Program-made: the position numbers and the translations under genes
Part shown: positions 26,701-35,690 of the stretch, piece after piece
How the letters are laid out: the number at the start of each line of letters is the position of its first letter
Numbering within the stretch: position 1 is the stretch's first letter
Assembly: GCA_037349105.1 (NCBI GenBank)
Contig: JAYJMM010000036.1
Span: 4,686,001 to 4,750,000, forward strand
DNA from: Limnomonas spitsbergensis
Lineage: Eukaryota; Chlorophyta; Chlorophyceae; Chlamydomonadales
DNA length: 64,000 nucleotides
Direction: 5' to 3'
The notes under the pieces: model-generated
The model's database searches: none
Seen by the model: the letters and a program-made list of their open reading frames with translations, nothing else
Told to the model about the DNA's origin: nothing

Positions 26701-27965
26701 ACATAGTTGTATATACAAGAGGAAATGCTAATGAAACACGTGAACCTGCTGTTGTAACAGCATTAACCTACACCCTAACAGCAGTAACCTACACCCTAAC
26801 AGCAGTAACCTACTACCTACCTGGAGACTGGAGTAACAGCCGTACGTACAAAAAAGTATGTACAACATTTGGCCGGAAATACTCTGGCCCAATCTCTACC
26901 CGAGTGGAGTTTGGATGGAGTTTCTGCCAAAAGGTGCAACAGAAACAGTCATATGTGACATGCCTGCTTGGCACTGCTTGTTTTCACGCTGTTTTGCCAT
27001 GTCTTTAACAGCGGCAACACGGCCTGCAGCCAATGGAGCCTGGTGCCCATCTGCTAGGGTAATTAACCGTCCCACCCGACCCCACCCGACTAAGTAGGGA
27101 ACAACCCCACCCCACCCGTCCCTAGAACACCCGACTAACCCCACCCATCCCTAGCTTTACGTATACCACGCCTCTCTATACATACCAGTAGACCGGTAGT
27201 GGTAGACAAAAATTGTAAAACAGATGAATACGAATACCGGTATTGGCATGCCATGTGGATAATCCATCTCTTCATAAAACTCCTGGAATTCCATCCAACT
27301 TTGCTTGCCCGGGGAAAAATTGCTTCACCAACTTCTTTTAAAGCGTTGTAAACAATTCTAAATTTGTCCATCCAATACCGGCTCCGGTAGTATCCATTTG
27401 TTATCTTATAAATACCGGAAATCCATTAAGTAACAGAACAGCTAATCTGTCCCAGTCACCTTGGCGGGAGATTGGATGGACGAGCCACAAGGCATTCCCA
27501 GCTGCCCCAACTCGCCGCGCCCCCAGGCATAAACCACTACGCCAGACCGGTGCACGTTGGAGAGCGAAGGTGTTGAAGGAGGCTTGTACACAAACGGAAC
27601 AGCAGGGCCTAATGGGATGAGAGAAGAGGCGGGGTTCAGAAACGGACATGCAGGGCCTAGAGGGTTAAGAGAAGCGGGGGGCGGGGAGGTGGGGGGCTAA
27701 GTAGCTATGGGTTTACAAGATTGAGAGAGGTACCTCGAACAACAACGGAAGAGCAGTACCTAGAAACGGCGCAGGTGCATGGTGCATGGCGCATGGTGCA
27801 TGGTGCATGGTGCATGGTGCATAATGGATGGTGCATGGTGCATGGTGCATGGGTAACAAGGCGGGTAACGATCTCTGAAACCACTGGAGCAACTCCCCCC
27901 TCCTCAGGGGGATAGTGTGCGAGAGAGATCTCAGGGAACAAAGCAGCTGATGAGGCTCTACGCAT
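2755..27965 (-). CDS. RCC1-repeat (seven-bladed propeller) protein, 15 exons, 666 aa
   Basis: Exons in reading order: 27965-27734, 27608-27460, 26200-26131, 24786-24697, 22850-22789, 21225-21110, 19813-19747, 18179-18090, 17439-17284, 16445-16290, 15745-15661, 14834-14745, 6045-5731, 3784-3543 and 2835-2755. They sum to 2001 bp, every junction is in phase, and all boundaries are GT/AG. Seven RCC1 blades are visible, among them [77 protein letters not shown] and [12 protein letters not shown], separated by the usual CGxxH-type strands. The family folds as a beta propeller and acts as a nucleotide exchange factor (RCC1) or protein scaffold (UVR8, HERC); which applies here cannot be told. After the propeller come about 210 residues rich in Ala, Gly and Pro, ending [12 protein letters not shown]. 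The first exon includes an in-frame seven-base repeat and is the least certain part. About 92% of the gene is intron, most of it tandem repeats. Confidence 0.85.
4970..5280. repeat. intronic duplication, two copies of about 150 bp
   Basis: Two copies of a segment containing CACCTGACTTGCAGCAA and a CCCTGAATCCTGAAC tail lie in intron 13 of the RCC1-like gene. Copies start near 5045 and 5190. Each contains a donor-like CAAGTCAG/GTGGG on the minus strand, but no exon that fits the phase. Confidence 0.5.
6225..6760. repeat. 43-bp G-rich minisatellite
   Basis: About 11-12 copies of a unit built from GGTCATGGGGGTGGGGTGAA, CGGTTGAGGTGGGCGAGG and TTTA. A variant unit has GTGCACATGG. It lies in the 8.7-kb intron between RCC1 exons at 6045 and 14745, next to the acceptor. 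Confidence 0.85.
7057..13332. repeat. 46-bp satellite array inside an intron, about 136 copies
   Basis: The monomer begins GTGCACAACCCTACACCCTA, continues AGCCCTGTGCACATGCTATC and ends AGTAGA. Each monomer holds two GTGCAC palindromes flanking a telomere-like CCCTACACCCTAAGCCCT core. Copies differ at one or two sites (CCCTTAGCC, CTGTCCAC, GTACTC). The array fills most of the intron between RCC1 exons 12 and 13. The short open frames of repeated [16 protein letters not shown] are products of the repeat, not genes. Confidence 0.97.
9290..13333. repeat. higher-order repeat within the satellite, period 1977 bp
   Basis: Rare variants recur at one fixed offset. The ACTCATGC variant is near 10231 and 12208. 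The GCTACCAG variant is near 10881 and 12858. A one-base deletion (GTGCAAACC) is near 10986 and 12963. The offset of 1977 equals 43 monomers minus that base. The second block ends where the array ends, so about 2 kb was duplicated as a block. Confidence 0.85.
13850..14745. repeat. 73-bp minisatellite derived from the adjacent exon end and donor
   Basis: About 11 copies, period 73 (anchor CAACGAAGAG at 13918, 13991, 14064 and on). Each unit contains CTCACACCTGCCACAACGAA followed by GAGGACTGGCAGGTG. The real exon-intron border of RCC1 exon 12 at 14745 reads the same with one change (GAGTACTGGCAGGTG). So each unit carries the last 26 or more bases of the exon plus its GT donor. A shorter CCTCACACCTGC repeat bridges 14630-14745. 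Confidence 0.85.
14875..15190. repeat. G-run-rich intronic repeat
   Basis: Two to three copies of an ACAGATCAGGGGCC / CACAAGGGTG / AAGCAGGGGTGGGG unit separated by runs of 8-15 G. It lies in the intron between RCC1 exons 11 and 12. The sequence has G-quadruplex potential. Confidence 0.7.
15420..15660. repeat. 32-bp minisatellite abutting a splice donor
   Basis: About seven copies of CTACTGACCAACTCGAACCC plus AACTGCTGCAAC. The last copy touches the donor of RCC1 exon 11 at 15661. Confidence 0.8.
16733..17283. repeat. about six tandem copies of the RCC1 exon 9 end in the following intron
   Basis: Segments resembling CCACCCTGGTTCC, then AGGGCTTTGACTGGCTCC and GAGCCAG start near 16733, 16814, 16906, 16990, 17080 and 17181. 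They copy the last 45 or so coding bases and donor region of the exon ending at 17284. Divergence is 10-25% by eye. Confidence 0.8.
17601..17665 (-). pseudogene. degenerate copy of RCC1 exon 9 start inside intron 8
   Basis: The reverse strand matches the first 60 or so bases of the exon at 17439-17284, including the region coding DNHSSAL and GRLFT. It has small changes, and the conserved TGG (Trp) is TGA. It is a dead duplicate exon upstream of the intact one. Confidence 0.7.
17815..18089. repeat. diverged copies of the RCC1 exon 8 end and donor
   Basis: Three segments of the type CCCTCTCNTACCATCACGAT followed by pyrimidine-rich CTCCTTTTACCCC lie near 17822, 17938 and 18011. They copy the junction at 18090 (donor GTAAGAG, exon end ATCGTGATG). 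Confidence 0.65.
18185..18795. repeat. CAG/CAA trinucleotide-rich tract
   Basis: About 600 bp of imperfect CAG, CAA and CAN triplets on the plus strand (CTG/TTG on the minus strand). The tract ends at the acceptor of RCC1 exon 8 and supplies its T-rich stretch. Open frames of poly-Gln (plus) or poly-Leu (minus) are artefacts of the repeat. Confidence 0.9.
18797..19165. repeat. 13-bp minisatellite (CTGCAGAAAGAAA)
   Basis: Roughly 28 copies, each with a CTGCAG palindrome; variants have ACCGCAG or CTGCATA. It follows the CAG tract in intron 7 of the RCC1-like gene. The minus-strand frames rich in [13 protein letters not shown] are repeat products. Confidence 0.92.
19501..19560 (+). other. tRNA-like segment, possible SINE head
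   Basis: TGGCCGAGTGCAGCTGG resembles an A box of a Leu/Ser tRNA and GGTTTGATCCC at 19540-19550 is B-box-like, with correct order and spacing. A GTCGGCCCAG tail follows. Similar B-box segments (CAAGGTTTGGTCC) occur at about 21705 and 25915. No clean cloverleaf was found, so a tRNA-derived element is more likely than a tRNA gene. Confidence 0.35.
19953..20275. repeat. 126-bp tandem repeat, 2.5 copies
   Basis: Units begin GCATGGTTAAGGGTTCAATC at 19959, 20085 and 20211 and contain GGTCTTAGGGATATAGACC, itself an inverted repeat. It lies in the intron between RCC1 exons 6 and 7. Confidence 0.9.
20860..21109. repeat. donor-side copies of RCC1 exon 6 end
   Basis: Segments at about 20865 and 21028 repeat the junction at 21110 (CTCACCTGGCAAACCG on the plus strand, i.e. 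exon end and GTGAG donor). An ATCCTAGATC / CAGGGTCTATGATGG spacer is included. A TATACGG microsatellite sits at 20920-20955. Confidence 0.75.
21226..21610. repeat. acceptor-side copies of RCC1 exon 6 start, about 113-bp period
   Basis: Three further copies of AGAGGCCATCTGGCCCTAAG with the preceding exon start (TTGGCCGATCTGGCCAAACT) lie near 21300, 21410 and 21524. They are progressively decayed. They duplicate the acceptor and first 45 or so coding bases of the exon at 21225. Confidence 0.8.
21793..21855. repeat. perfect 21-bp inverted repeat (hairpin)
   Basis: Arms 21793-21813 (TAAACCCTTGCACCCCGACC, then A) and 21835-21855 pair perfectly around a 21-base loop. The loop contains a copy of the RCC1 exon 5 end/donor (CACCTGCCCCATGAGCGTGA). 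Confidence 0.85.
22275..22575. repeat. polypyrimidine tract (CCCTCTCCCTCC-type)
   Basis: 300 bp almost purely C and T on the plus strand, built of CTCC, CTCTCC and CCGC blocks. It lies in RCC1 intron 5. Mirror symmetry gives triplex (H-DNA) potential. Frames here of poly-Pro/Ser or Arg/Gly/Glu are artefacts. Confidence 0.9.
22960..23180. repeat. acceptor-side copies of the RCC1 exon 5 region
   Basis: Two copies (about 22965-23045 and 23115-23175) of CCGACCGATGCGTGTTGCAC, the following CTTGTATAG and the upstream TGCATTGATCCTCAGAGGTT. The original spans exon 5 (22789-22850) and its acceptor. The outer copy is more decayed. Confidence 0.75.
24830..25095. repeat. acceptor-side copies of RCC1 exon 4
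   Basis: Three copies of ACGCCTCGCCATCCTCTGTT plus CATCACGCAAATGGATCAA lie near 24860, 24955 and 25040. They duplicate the start of the exon at 24786 with its acceptor. Confidence 0.75.
27774..27850. repeat. GGTGCAT microsatellite in the first exon
   Basis: About ten units of GGTGCAT or GGCGCAT. On the minus strand it is read in frame as repeated CTMHHAP in the proposed first exon of the RCC1-like gene. It could instead be a short intron, since no clear donor precedes it. Confidence 0.85.
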
Positions 27966-28859
27966 GAAATTCGAACCCTACACCCTGCCCCTTCTAACCT
28001 CAAGGGTCTCCACCATGTGACACCCACCCACCCATTGGAGCATTTCCAGCGCTGCCATTGCCAGCAGTGGCCATTGAGGTGAGCTCCTAGGCCAGAAGTG
28101 GGGGAAAGTCGCCCGTTGCCAGACAAGAGGTCAGAAGTGGATAGGGGGGGGGGGTCGCCCAGGAAAGCAGGTCGCTCGGAGTGCGTGGCCTGCCTGCTGC
28201 GCTGGCTGTAGCTGTTGTTGCTGTGCCTATGCAACCTTAACCCTGCAACCGCCGTGCTGGCCGAAGTCCCACCGCGCTGAGTTAAATTCCCACCGAGTTT
28301 TCGAGGGCCGTTGACGCCGCGCCGCTAGCGGGGGCAGGCAGGGTGGTCTCTATCGGCAGGCCAGGCACCACCACTGCCTGCAGGAGGACAGATAGGGTGG
28401 TAAGAAAGCCACATCTGCGCCATTCCCGTGTAGGGTGGTATCTGTTAGCAAGGAAGGTCACAAAAGTGCCTAGAGGGGGTAGGCGGGGTAGTCTTCATTG
28501 GCAGGCTTGGTGATGCCCTTCCACTAGCGGGGTCGGGCCAGGTGGACTTTGTTGGCGGAACAGGCAACACAAGCACCTAGAGTGGGCAGACGGGGTGGTC
28601 TCTATCGGCAGGCCCGTAGATGGCGTGCCGCTGACAAGGGCACGCCAGATGGTAGTAATTGGCCAGGTACGCAACTGGCCTAGAAAGTGACATCGCATTT
28701 ACGGCCCACTCTCAAGCGCTCATCTCATGGCCCCAGGGTTCAGGGTGTTCAGAGTCAAGCAGTTAGGGTCCAGTGTTTATGTATCAGAAGTCGGGTTCTA
28801 CGTTGGCGTTACAAGATTATGATTGAAAGGAAAGGGTACAAGCCATAGCATAGGTGCAA

Positions 28860-29375
28860 GCGGGCATGCATGTTAAGTAGTGAGCAAGCATGTCTGCCTT
28901 TCATAGGAAGTCGCAGGGCCCTGTGGTGGCAAGTGAATTGGAAGCTAGCTCCTACCATGCCAGCAGGCATACCAGGCAAGTGCGCAAAGCAAGCAGACGC
29001 ACATGACGGACAAACACATATGGCAGGCAAGCATGCCTGGCAGTTAAACATGCATGATAGGCAAACATGCATGGCGGGCAAACATGCATGGCATGTGAGC
29101 ATGCATGGCAGGCAAACATGCATGATAGGCAAACATGCATGGCATGTGAGCATGCATTGCAAGTAAACATGCATGGCAGTCAAACATGCATGACAGGCAA
29201 ACATGCTTGGCTGGCTAAGATGCATGACAGGCAAACATGCATGGCAGACAAAACGCATGGCACGCAAAACACATAGCATGCAAATGTGCATGGCATGCAG
29301 ACAAAACGCATGGCAGGCTAGCATGCATCGCGGGCAGAAATGCATAACAGGCAAAAGTTTATGGCAAGCAGACAT
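28860..29375. repeat. diverged minisatellite GCATGGCAGGCAAACATGCAT
   Basis: About 25 copies of an 18- to 22-base unit with ATGCATG palindromes. Long open frames across it on both strands repeat CHACLPAMHV or GKHAWQ and are products of the repeat. Confidence 0.85.
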
Positions 29376-30300
29376 GGGAAAGTCGATAGTGCTGCTGTGC
29401 GCCCCTTTGAGCCTTACCGTTGGTTTCAGAGCAGCAGTCAATTCGCCTCCTCCTTAATGGATGCAGGGACAGGGGCGGGGGCAGGGGCTAGCAGCTGTAT
29501 GTCTATGCAGGCTCAGGGCGTCATCGGCTGGGGTGGTCTGAGCCTCTGAGGACGTCTGGGCGGGGGGGAACTAGCAGGAGTTGCTGCACTTTTCTGGATT
29601 CAAATATGGGGGCTATGTTTGATGGGTTCGCTCTTGGATGTCCGTAGTCGGTTTAAGATTCTGTCGTGGAAATCAATTGCCTTCGGGCGCCAGAGAGCGG
29701 GTCGCCACACCAGGGGTTACACCTGCCACACCCTGATTACACCTGTCACTCTCGAGGCATCGAGGGAGGGCAAAACGGCCACGCGATGCGTGTCGTTCTG
29801 TGAGGGCGAGGAAAAGAGAGCAAGAAAGAAGATATTTGGAAGCGTGTTATTTTTGGAAGCATGACAGGGGTTACATGAGCACCTAATAAGCGAGGGGAGA
29901 ACTCTTGCTTCAACCCCCTGCTTCAACGCTGCCTTGAGCCCTTGATCTGTGTCTATATAAGGAGGCCACCCTGCCGAAGTAAACGTTGAAACTCTGGATT
30001 AAACTTAGGGATTCGGAGGGGAAGAGGATGAAATCACAAAAGCCGTGTCCGTGCGCACCCGTGCGTGTGTGGGTGCATGCCTGCATGGAACTACGTGGGC
30101 ACGCGTCGGAGACCGCATGGGATCCCGAAAGAGGCAAAAGGAACGCACATTGGACAGAGCAAGAGACTCGAGACAAGCCGGCCGAAAAATGCGTGCACGC
30201 AAGAAAAATATATTGCGAGGAATTGTGGGAATATGGGACGAAACATCCTGTAGGTGCAGATCTTGTGGTGGCACCAGGCTTCTTACCAGGCTGTGTTCTT
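29376..30300. other. no gene recognised
   Basis: There is a TATATAAGG at about 29954 but no gene could be placed after it. Open frames on both strands are short and have no recognisable motif. Confidence 0.4.
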
Positions 30301-30306
30301 ACCAGG

Positions 30307-30397
30307 CGCCCACGCGGCCGATCCTTTTTGAGCAGGGCCCAAAGGTCAAAGACATAACACATCTGGGCCCTGCTCAAAAAGATCGGCCGCGTGGGCG
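30307..30397. repeat. near-perfect inverted pair of transposon terminal motifs
   Basis: Arms 30307-30341 (CGCCCACGCGGCCGATCC, TTTTTGAGCAGGGCCCA) and 30364-30397 are reverse complements with one indel. They are separated by 22 bases containing GTCAAAGAC. The arm is the motif that ends the inverted-repeat elements at 39626-40354 and 40443-40900. Confidence 0.9.
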
Positions 30398-31084
30398 TTC
30401 AACTGTCCCATTTCAGAAAGAAAAGAAACTAGGTAAGGGGATTCAGGCTGATCTGAGAGGTAGCCAGAGAGGGATGCAGCCCAAATAGAAGGTAGCCTAG
30501 TAATGGGACTTCGCTTCTAGTCGTTCAAGCGTGCATCTCAGCCAAGATTACCCGGAACGCCCGAATAAAGACAGGAGTCACAAAACGCATGTTATCCCAA
30601 ATGGCCTGAGCGCGGGGATGGTTGGCGCAGATGTCAGCGAAGCCCTCCGTCCAAGTCAGTAGGGATGGTAGGGGAGGGAGGGGGAGGGATCGGAGATGGA
30701 GGATGATTTATGAACGGCCACGTGACCGTCTGATGGTTGACGGGGGGATCTAGTATTCTAGTTGCAAGAGTGGGTTGCCCCAGAGAGGCGAAGCAACACA
30801 CTAAGGAACAGGGAATGTACTGAGTTGTCCCAGGACAATGAAGACCGGCTCCACACACCGGAGCTCAGCCGCCATACGGGTAAGGGGGCCTATGGGGAGC
30901 GCAGGGCCATGGGCAGGACTATGGGTGGGGTGCAGTGGGGATGAAGCATGAGGTTGCTTCATCGTGGGGAGGGCCAGGGTGAGGACTGAGGAGCGTGAAA
31001 GGAGGGTGGTGGTGGGGCAAGTGTGTTGGAGGAGATCCACGGCAGGCCTGGTCCAGAGTGACCGGTAGGGTGTTACGGCATACA

Positions 31085-31255
31085 CTTTTGCTTGGACTGT
31101 ACAAAGTGTGAGGCCGGCTGCCCAACCCTAGAAATCTGAGACGCAAACACATAAAAACATCCCAGGTGCGCATGTGGCCCTCGTTATCAAAAACCCTGAA
31201 GGTGAGTAGGAGCAGGAAAGGCAGACGACCAACAAGCACTCATACGGCGGCAAAA
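31085..31255. repeat. dispersed repeat, copy 1
   Basis: This resembles 32085-32260: TTGCTTGGAC, CCAACCCT, a CTGAGRCGCAAA block, GGTGCGC and then GGCAGACGACCAACAAGCA. About 70-75% alike by eye, same orientation, 1 kb apart. Confidence 0.55.
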
Positions 31256-31511
31256 CCCCATGCGTAAAAACAGAATTGGGTCTGGAAGAAAACCCGGGAA
31301 AAAATGTTGCCCCGCCTCGACACCCCTCTACCTATATCACGCTGTACCACCAGAAGCCCTCACATGAACGGCTGCAAAATACCTTGAATCAAGCCGGAAA
31401 GACGGCAATCAACATGTTTAGAACCATTCGAACGTTTAATAACCCCTGGGCCCTGCTGAACGCTCGGCCGCGTGGGGCTGGTAGGGAGTTGTGTGCAACT
31501 GTGCACTGTTC

Positions 31512-31738
31512 AGTGCACTCCTGCATCCTCCATCATCCACACGACCACACACACTCCTGCATCCTCCATCATCCACACGACCACACACACTCCTGCATCC
31601 TCCATCATCCACACGACCACACACACTCCTGCATCCTCCATCATCCACACGACCACCCACACTCCTGCATCCTCCATCATCCACACGACCACACACACTC
31701 CTGCATCCTCCATCATCCACACGACCACCCACACACAT
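31512..31738. repeat. 36-bp tandem repeat, about six copies
   Basis: The unit is CTCCTGCATCCTCCATCATC plus CACACGACCACACACA. It sits just downstream of a variant terminal motif at 31447-31484 (GGGCCCTGCTGAACGCTCGG). Long frames in all phases are due to the period being divisible by three. Confidence 0.92.
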
Positions 31739-31779
31739 GCATCTTAGTATGTCCATGCAAATACTGCATCATCCCGGCA

Positions 31780-31871
31780 TCATCCACATTGTTGCAAGAG
31801 CTGTCCAAGGATCTGCGAGGCAGCCTCGGCCTTGGCCAGCTTCTTGTTGGAGGCTCTGGATGTGGCCTTGG
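31780..31871 (-). CDS. possible last exon of a dsRNA-binding-domain protein
   Basis: The reverse strand encodes 29 residues ending in a TGA stop, containing SNKKLAKAEAASQILGQLL. This matches the pattern of the last helix of a dsRNA-binding domain (SKKxAKxxAAxxxLxxL). A plausible acceptor (CGATCAG) precedes it. No upstream exon could be found between here and the divergent gene at 32647. It may therefore be a fragment. Confidence 0.4.
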
Positions 31872-32084
31872 CTGATCGCAGCAAAGCAATGTAGATGAGG
31901 TGGCAAACCCAAATTTCATTTATGCTGCATGCCAATCCTTCGCTGGTCCATTTCTCTGTGATGTTAGCCTGCAAACACCGCACACCGACATGTAGACGGA
32001 GACATCAACCCGACAGGAAGCCAGAGAAGGAGCTGCTTGGACACATGGAGGAAGGGGCTTCAGGTGTGCACTTTTTTCTTTTGC

Positions 32085-32260
32085 TTGGACCTGAGGCTAG
32101 GCGCCCAACCCTGGAAAACCTGAGGCGCAAAAACAGAAAACAGCCCGGGTGCGCTCAGCGTACCACAAGTTGTGGCCTCGTCGACAGCTGAGAAAAGGTG
32201 TGCATGAACAGGAAAGGCACACGACCAACATGCACTCACACGGCCACAATTACTCACGCT
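32085..32260. repeat. dispersed repeat, copy 2
   Basis: Partner of 31085-31255. A separate short duplication (GACAGGAAG, then GAGCTGCYTGGACACMTGG) links 32018-32052 and 32447-32483. Confidence 0.5.
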
Positions 32261-32646
32261 TACCAAGTTAGATTAAGGTTTGATGAAAAGATGAAATAAC
32301 TGGCACTCTCTCGGGTACCCCACCCCGGCACACCTCCAGCTGGAGCACATTTCCACCACCCCACTTCCACTAGAAACCCACCTGGGAGCAAAGGTCTCCA
32401 CCAAAGCCGGAAAAACGGCAACGAACATGCAAAAGGAGGTAAAAACTGACAGGAAGATAAAGATGGAGCTGCCTGGACACCTGGGGAAAAGGCACATGCA
32501 TGTGTTTGCTAATGACACTTCAACGTCACTGTACAGCCTACTGTAATTTCAAAGGGGTCGCGGTACACACATTTCTACAATCTCCTTCACAAGATAAGAT
32601 TGTCCGATTCGCAGGAAATTATATCAATATCAAAAACACATATATC

Positions 32647-33368
32647 ATGTCCTTTGCATTGAACTACCGGGGAGGCGCTGGTGTCGTCGTCCGCCCGTCC
32701 GCGAGCAAGGCCAGAATTCAGCCGCTAGTGCGAGCCCAAGCAATCCCAACAGTGAGTGTGCGATTCTGGACCAACAATCCAGTAAGAGAGCAGGGGATCG
32801 CATCGTTAATCGTTTCTAGCAACGCAATATCCATCCATCCATCCATCAAACATCATAGAAGCATGTACATAGGTAAGCCCCTTCGACAAGGGAAGATCTT
32901 GCGTCATCTTTGCGGAAACTAGGATCGCTCAGTTCCTGCTAGGATGACGCAGGATCTTGCGCCGTGGAAAGGAATCGCCTGCAGCAGCTGCCGCGTCAGC
33001 ATTTGCTGACGCGATAAGGGATGTACGCCTGGATTAATCGATTTTGCTCACTCACCAGGGCAAACTTGTATTCCCTGTGCAGCTTCCCTGCTCTTGTAAT
33101 GTCCTGAACGAGACATCTGAATGTTACCTGCTCTGCTGCTGCCCCATCTGCTGTGCAGAGGTCAACAGGAACCCAAGGAGCTCATGCTGCCGCCGCTGCA
33201 GCTCTGTCACTGATGCTCTTGGCCGCACCGGCCGCTTTCGCTGCAAACAAGCCTGTCGATGAGGCTGCTATCAAGTCTGCCATTTGCTCCAGCATGCCCA
33301 CATCTGAGCGTTGCCTGAAGAATTCAGCTCTACCACAGCAGGCTGCCCCGGAGAAGTCTGCCAACTAG
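32647..33368 (+). CDS. small thylakoid-lumen-type two-cysteine protein, PsbTn-like (copy 1)
   Basis: Exon 1 is 32647-32751 (ATG start, donor GTGAGTG) and exon 2 is 33159-33368 (acceptor CTGTGCAG, stop TAG), joined in phase 0 to give 104 aa. The first 35 residues (MSFALNYRGG, PSASKARIQP) look like a chloroplast transit peptide. Then a hydrophobic Ala-rich stretch ends APAAFA, a typical lumenal processing site. The mature part is about 41 residues, with AAIKSAICSSMPTSERC. This resembles the CxxMPTxxxC signature of the nuclear-encoded photosystem II 5-kDa protein PsbTn (written from general knowledge; no alignment run). It shares start, intron position and leader type with the gene at 35691. The intron has a perfect 9-bp hairpin at about 32991-33010. 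Confidence 0.55.
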
Positions 33369-34339
33369 CTATGGATATTGGCAGATCCAGTGAGCCTTTT
33401 TTCCATCCCTTCACGACTTCTGTCATAGGCAGAATTCACGTGTGCCTGATATTATCAGTTAGCCAGGGAACGAGGATCGGATCGACTGACTGAGCGTGCG
33501 CTGAGGGGCCCCTTCGTTTAATATGGGTTTTTCCACTCGTTCTCTCTCAGTCTGTCTGGCTCTTTCGAAAAAGGCGTAGGTTTGCTTCCTGAATGATGTA
33601 AACAGTATTGATCCTAAATATTGTACCTTGAAGCCGTAATTTTTACTGGAATTCCGGATGCAATGTTGGCTGCCTACTAGATCATCGCTAAAAAGTATAG
33701 CCAATCATTGCATGAAGGCAGCAGAACATGGCAAGGCTGCTGGGTTCTATGAGCTCGCCTTATGAGGCATGGCTGCTGGATACTGGATACCTCGCAGTTG
33801 ACTATGAATCTTTAGCTGCCCATATTTAATACCCATCAGATAACATTTCAAGCTTGACACATGAACCTAACATGCAAAAGGCTCAACCGTGCCGACTTCT
33901 GACTGACTCATTGGAAACAGAAGAGGGAAAAGAAGGGAGAGAACCCCTCAAGCAAAAATAATATTTGATGATGCAATACCTTTGGACCTTGTTCAAACAG
34001 GCTTGGCCGCGTGAATGCCCAAATATTCGGTCGGGGGGATGTAGGGGGAGGGAATGGATCAGGAGAGAAGATACTTGTAAAGAGGAATTGAGGTACCGGT
34101 GAGGAACTGACAACAACGATATTCAAAGGAATCCCCAAGTCTGAATTGCTACCTTGTACAATATCTACCATTTTACAATGTCCAAACATGCCAATGTTGC
34201 AACACCTCGGGCTCTGATTAAACATGCAGGCTTTGCCGCGTATGGCGTCCAACTTTCTCATTACCGGTATAGACTTGAAAAATGAAAGAATGATAACGGG
34301 GCAGTTTAAAACATGTGCTGCCAACAATCTTGTTGTAAC
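33369..34339. other. intergenic, decayed mobile-element ends
   Basis: No gene recognised. Degenerate versions of the transposon terminal motif occur near 33985-34020 (CTTGGCCGCGTGAATGCCC) and 34225-34255. Confidence 0.4.
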
Positions 34340-34940
34340 GGCTAGACCTGCAGCTGGCAGCTGGCAGCAGACGCAGAGGGGCCCGCAGCCTGGTGTGGGC
34401 GCTGGAGCATGCTGGACTGCATCCTGCTCTTCAAGTTGTGCCATGGCCGGAGGTGACCAATGGACCACACCACATCTCCGTACGGTAGTTGGCCGCAGGC
34501 GCTACATAGGCAGACGCTGCCGGATGCGTGTAGGCAGACGATGCCTTAGCCGCACCTTGGATTGGCCGCTAGGCGGCAAGCACGTTACAACGCGGCAGCC
34601 AGAGGCACCTCTCTGCCTTGCATGGCCTTTCTCATGCTGCCGCTTTCATGCTGGATGTTGCCCAAGAACTGGAAGTCCTGAATACGCTTCAACACAGCCA
34701 TATCTGGGCCGCGCACGTAGACGTGGGCTTCCTGTTGGCGCTTGGCTGCTTAGCGGCTGCTGAACTCCAAGATTTACGTCTCGATGACGTTGACATGGTG
34801 CCGTTTATCTGCTTCGTACTCGTGAAAGGCATCTAGCATGCGCTGTAGCCTGTAGGCTGTGGGCTGTAGGCTGGGGGCTAGCAAGGAGAGGTCATCTGCG
34901 TAGAGTAGACAACGCAGCCGTCGCCCCGCCTGACTCTACC
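34340..34940 (-). mobile_element. decayed LINE reverse-transcriptase fragment
   Basis: The plus strand closely follows 38290-38830, the antisense of the LINE open frame. Shared stretches include the region coding QEFKFLGI, the C-terminal half of the polymerase domain and the YADD area (CTGCGTAGAGTAGACAACGC, then AGCCGTCGCCCCGCCTG). Indels destroy the frame and both ends of the element are missing. Confidence 0.75.
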
Positions 34941-35690
34941 AAGCGTATGTAAGGTTGCAATGGGTTAGTAGTCGTCCACCACATTAGTCCCAAATTGTGC
35001 GCGAAGGGGATCCCCCTCCGTAGGGTAGGGACCTGTGTCCTTGACAGGTGGAATCCCTGAATAAAAACAGCGGTAGAGGGCCCGCTGCTTGACTTGGTCA
35101 GTTTTTGTCCATTCCAGTCATAGTCTATGCTGGTCCCAGCTGTGACACCACTGGGTTACCTGGGAGTGAGGTCACAGCCTAAAATAAAAACATTTGCCCT
35201 GGCCCATGGAGACCAAGGGGATGGAGACCTAGGTAATCACTCAGGGTAACATGATGTTCAAAGACAGGGGTGGAGAGGGGACATGTAAAATGCTGTGGTA
35301 TTAAAGGGATGTGGTCATCCACTTAACAGAGACAGCTGGTACAGATTTTGTGCAATAATCATGGAATCAGAACGATGCTGGTGGTAATAAGCTCGGAGGC
35401 TCCGGAATAGTGTTGGATAAGGGATGGGCAACTTCTGAGTGGGGGGGGTAAAAGGCCTGGGGGTGAAATTACGTACGAACCGCTCGTTATCAGAACTTGC
35501 TCATTCAGGAAGAAGGAATTGAAAACGAGGTGAAAACTGAATTTTGAAAAGTGAAAACTGCGTACCTATACCGTGTACGGGACAAACGGTTGCGCTATAG
35601 AAGCAGTCGCTTCAAGATTTTGTACACAGGTAATTACCGAACAACTCTTTGCTGTTGAATATCAGAATGCTGTCGTCTATGACTACGAAC
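34941..35690. other. intergenic, nothing recognised
   Basis: 750 bp upstream of the second PsbTn-like gene. No repeat, open frame or RNA gene could be supported. Confidence 0.4.

Noticed and set aside
28809..29441. 210-residue open frame rich in CHACLPAMHV
   Set aside because: It is a translation of the GCATGGCAGGCAAACATG minisatellite. Frames are open on both strands.
29954..29963. TATATAAGG as a promoter
   Set aside because: No gene with a recognisable product or splice pattern follows it on the plus strand.
31276..31898. 199-residue plus-strand frame with SCILHHPHDHTH repeats
   Set aside because: The 36-bp repeat keeps all frames open. No homology or splice support.
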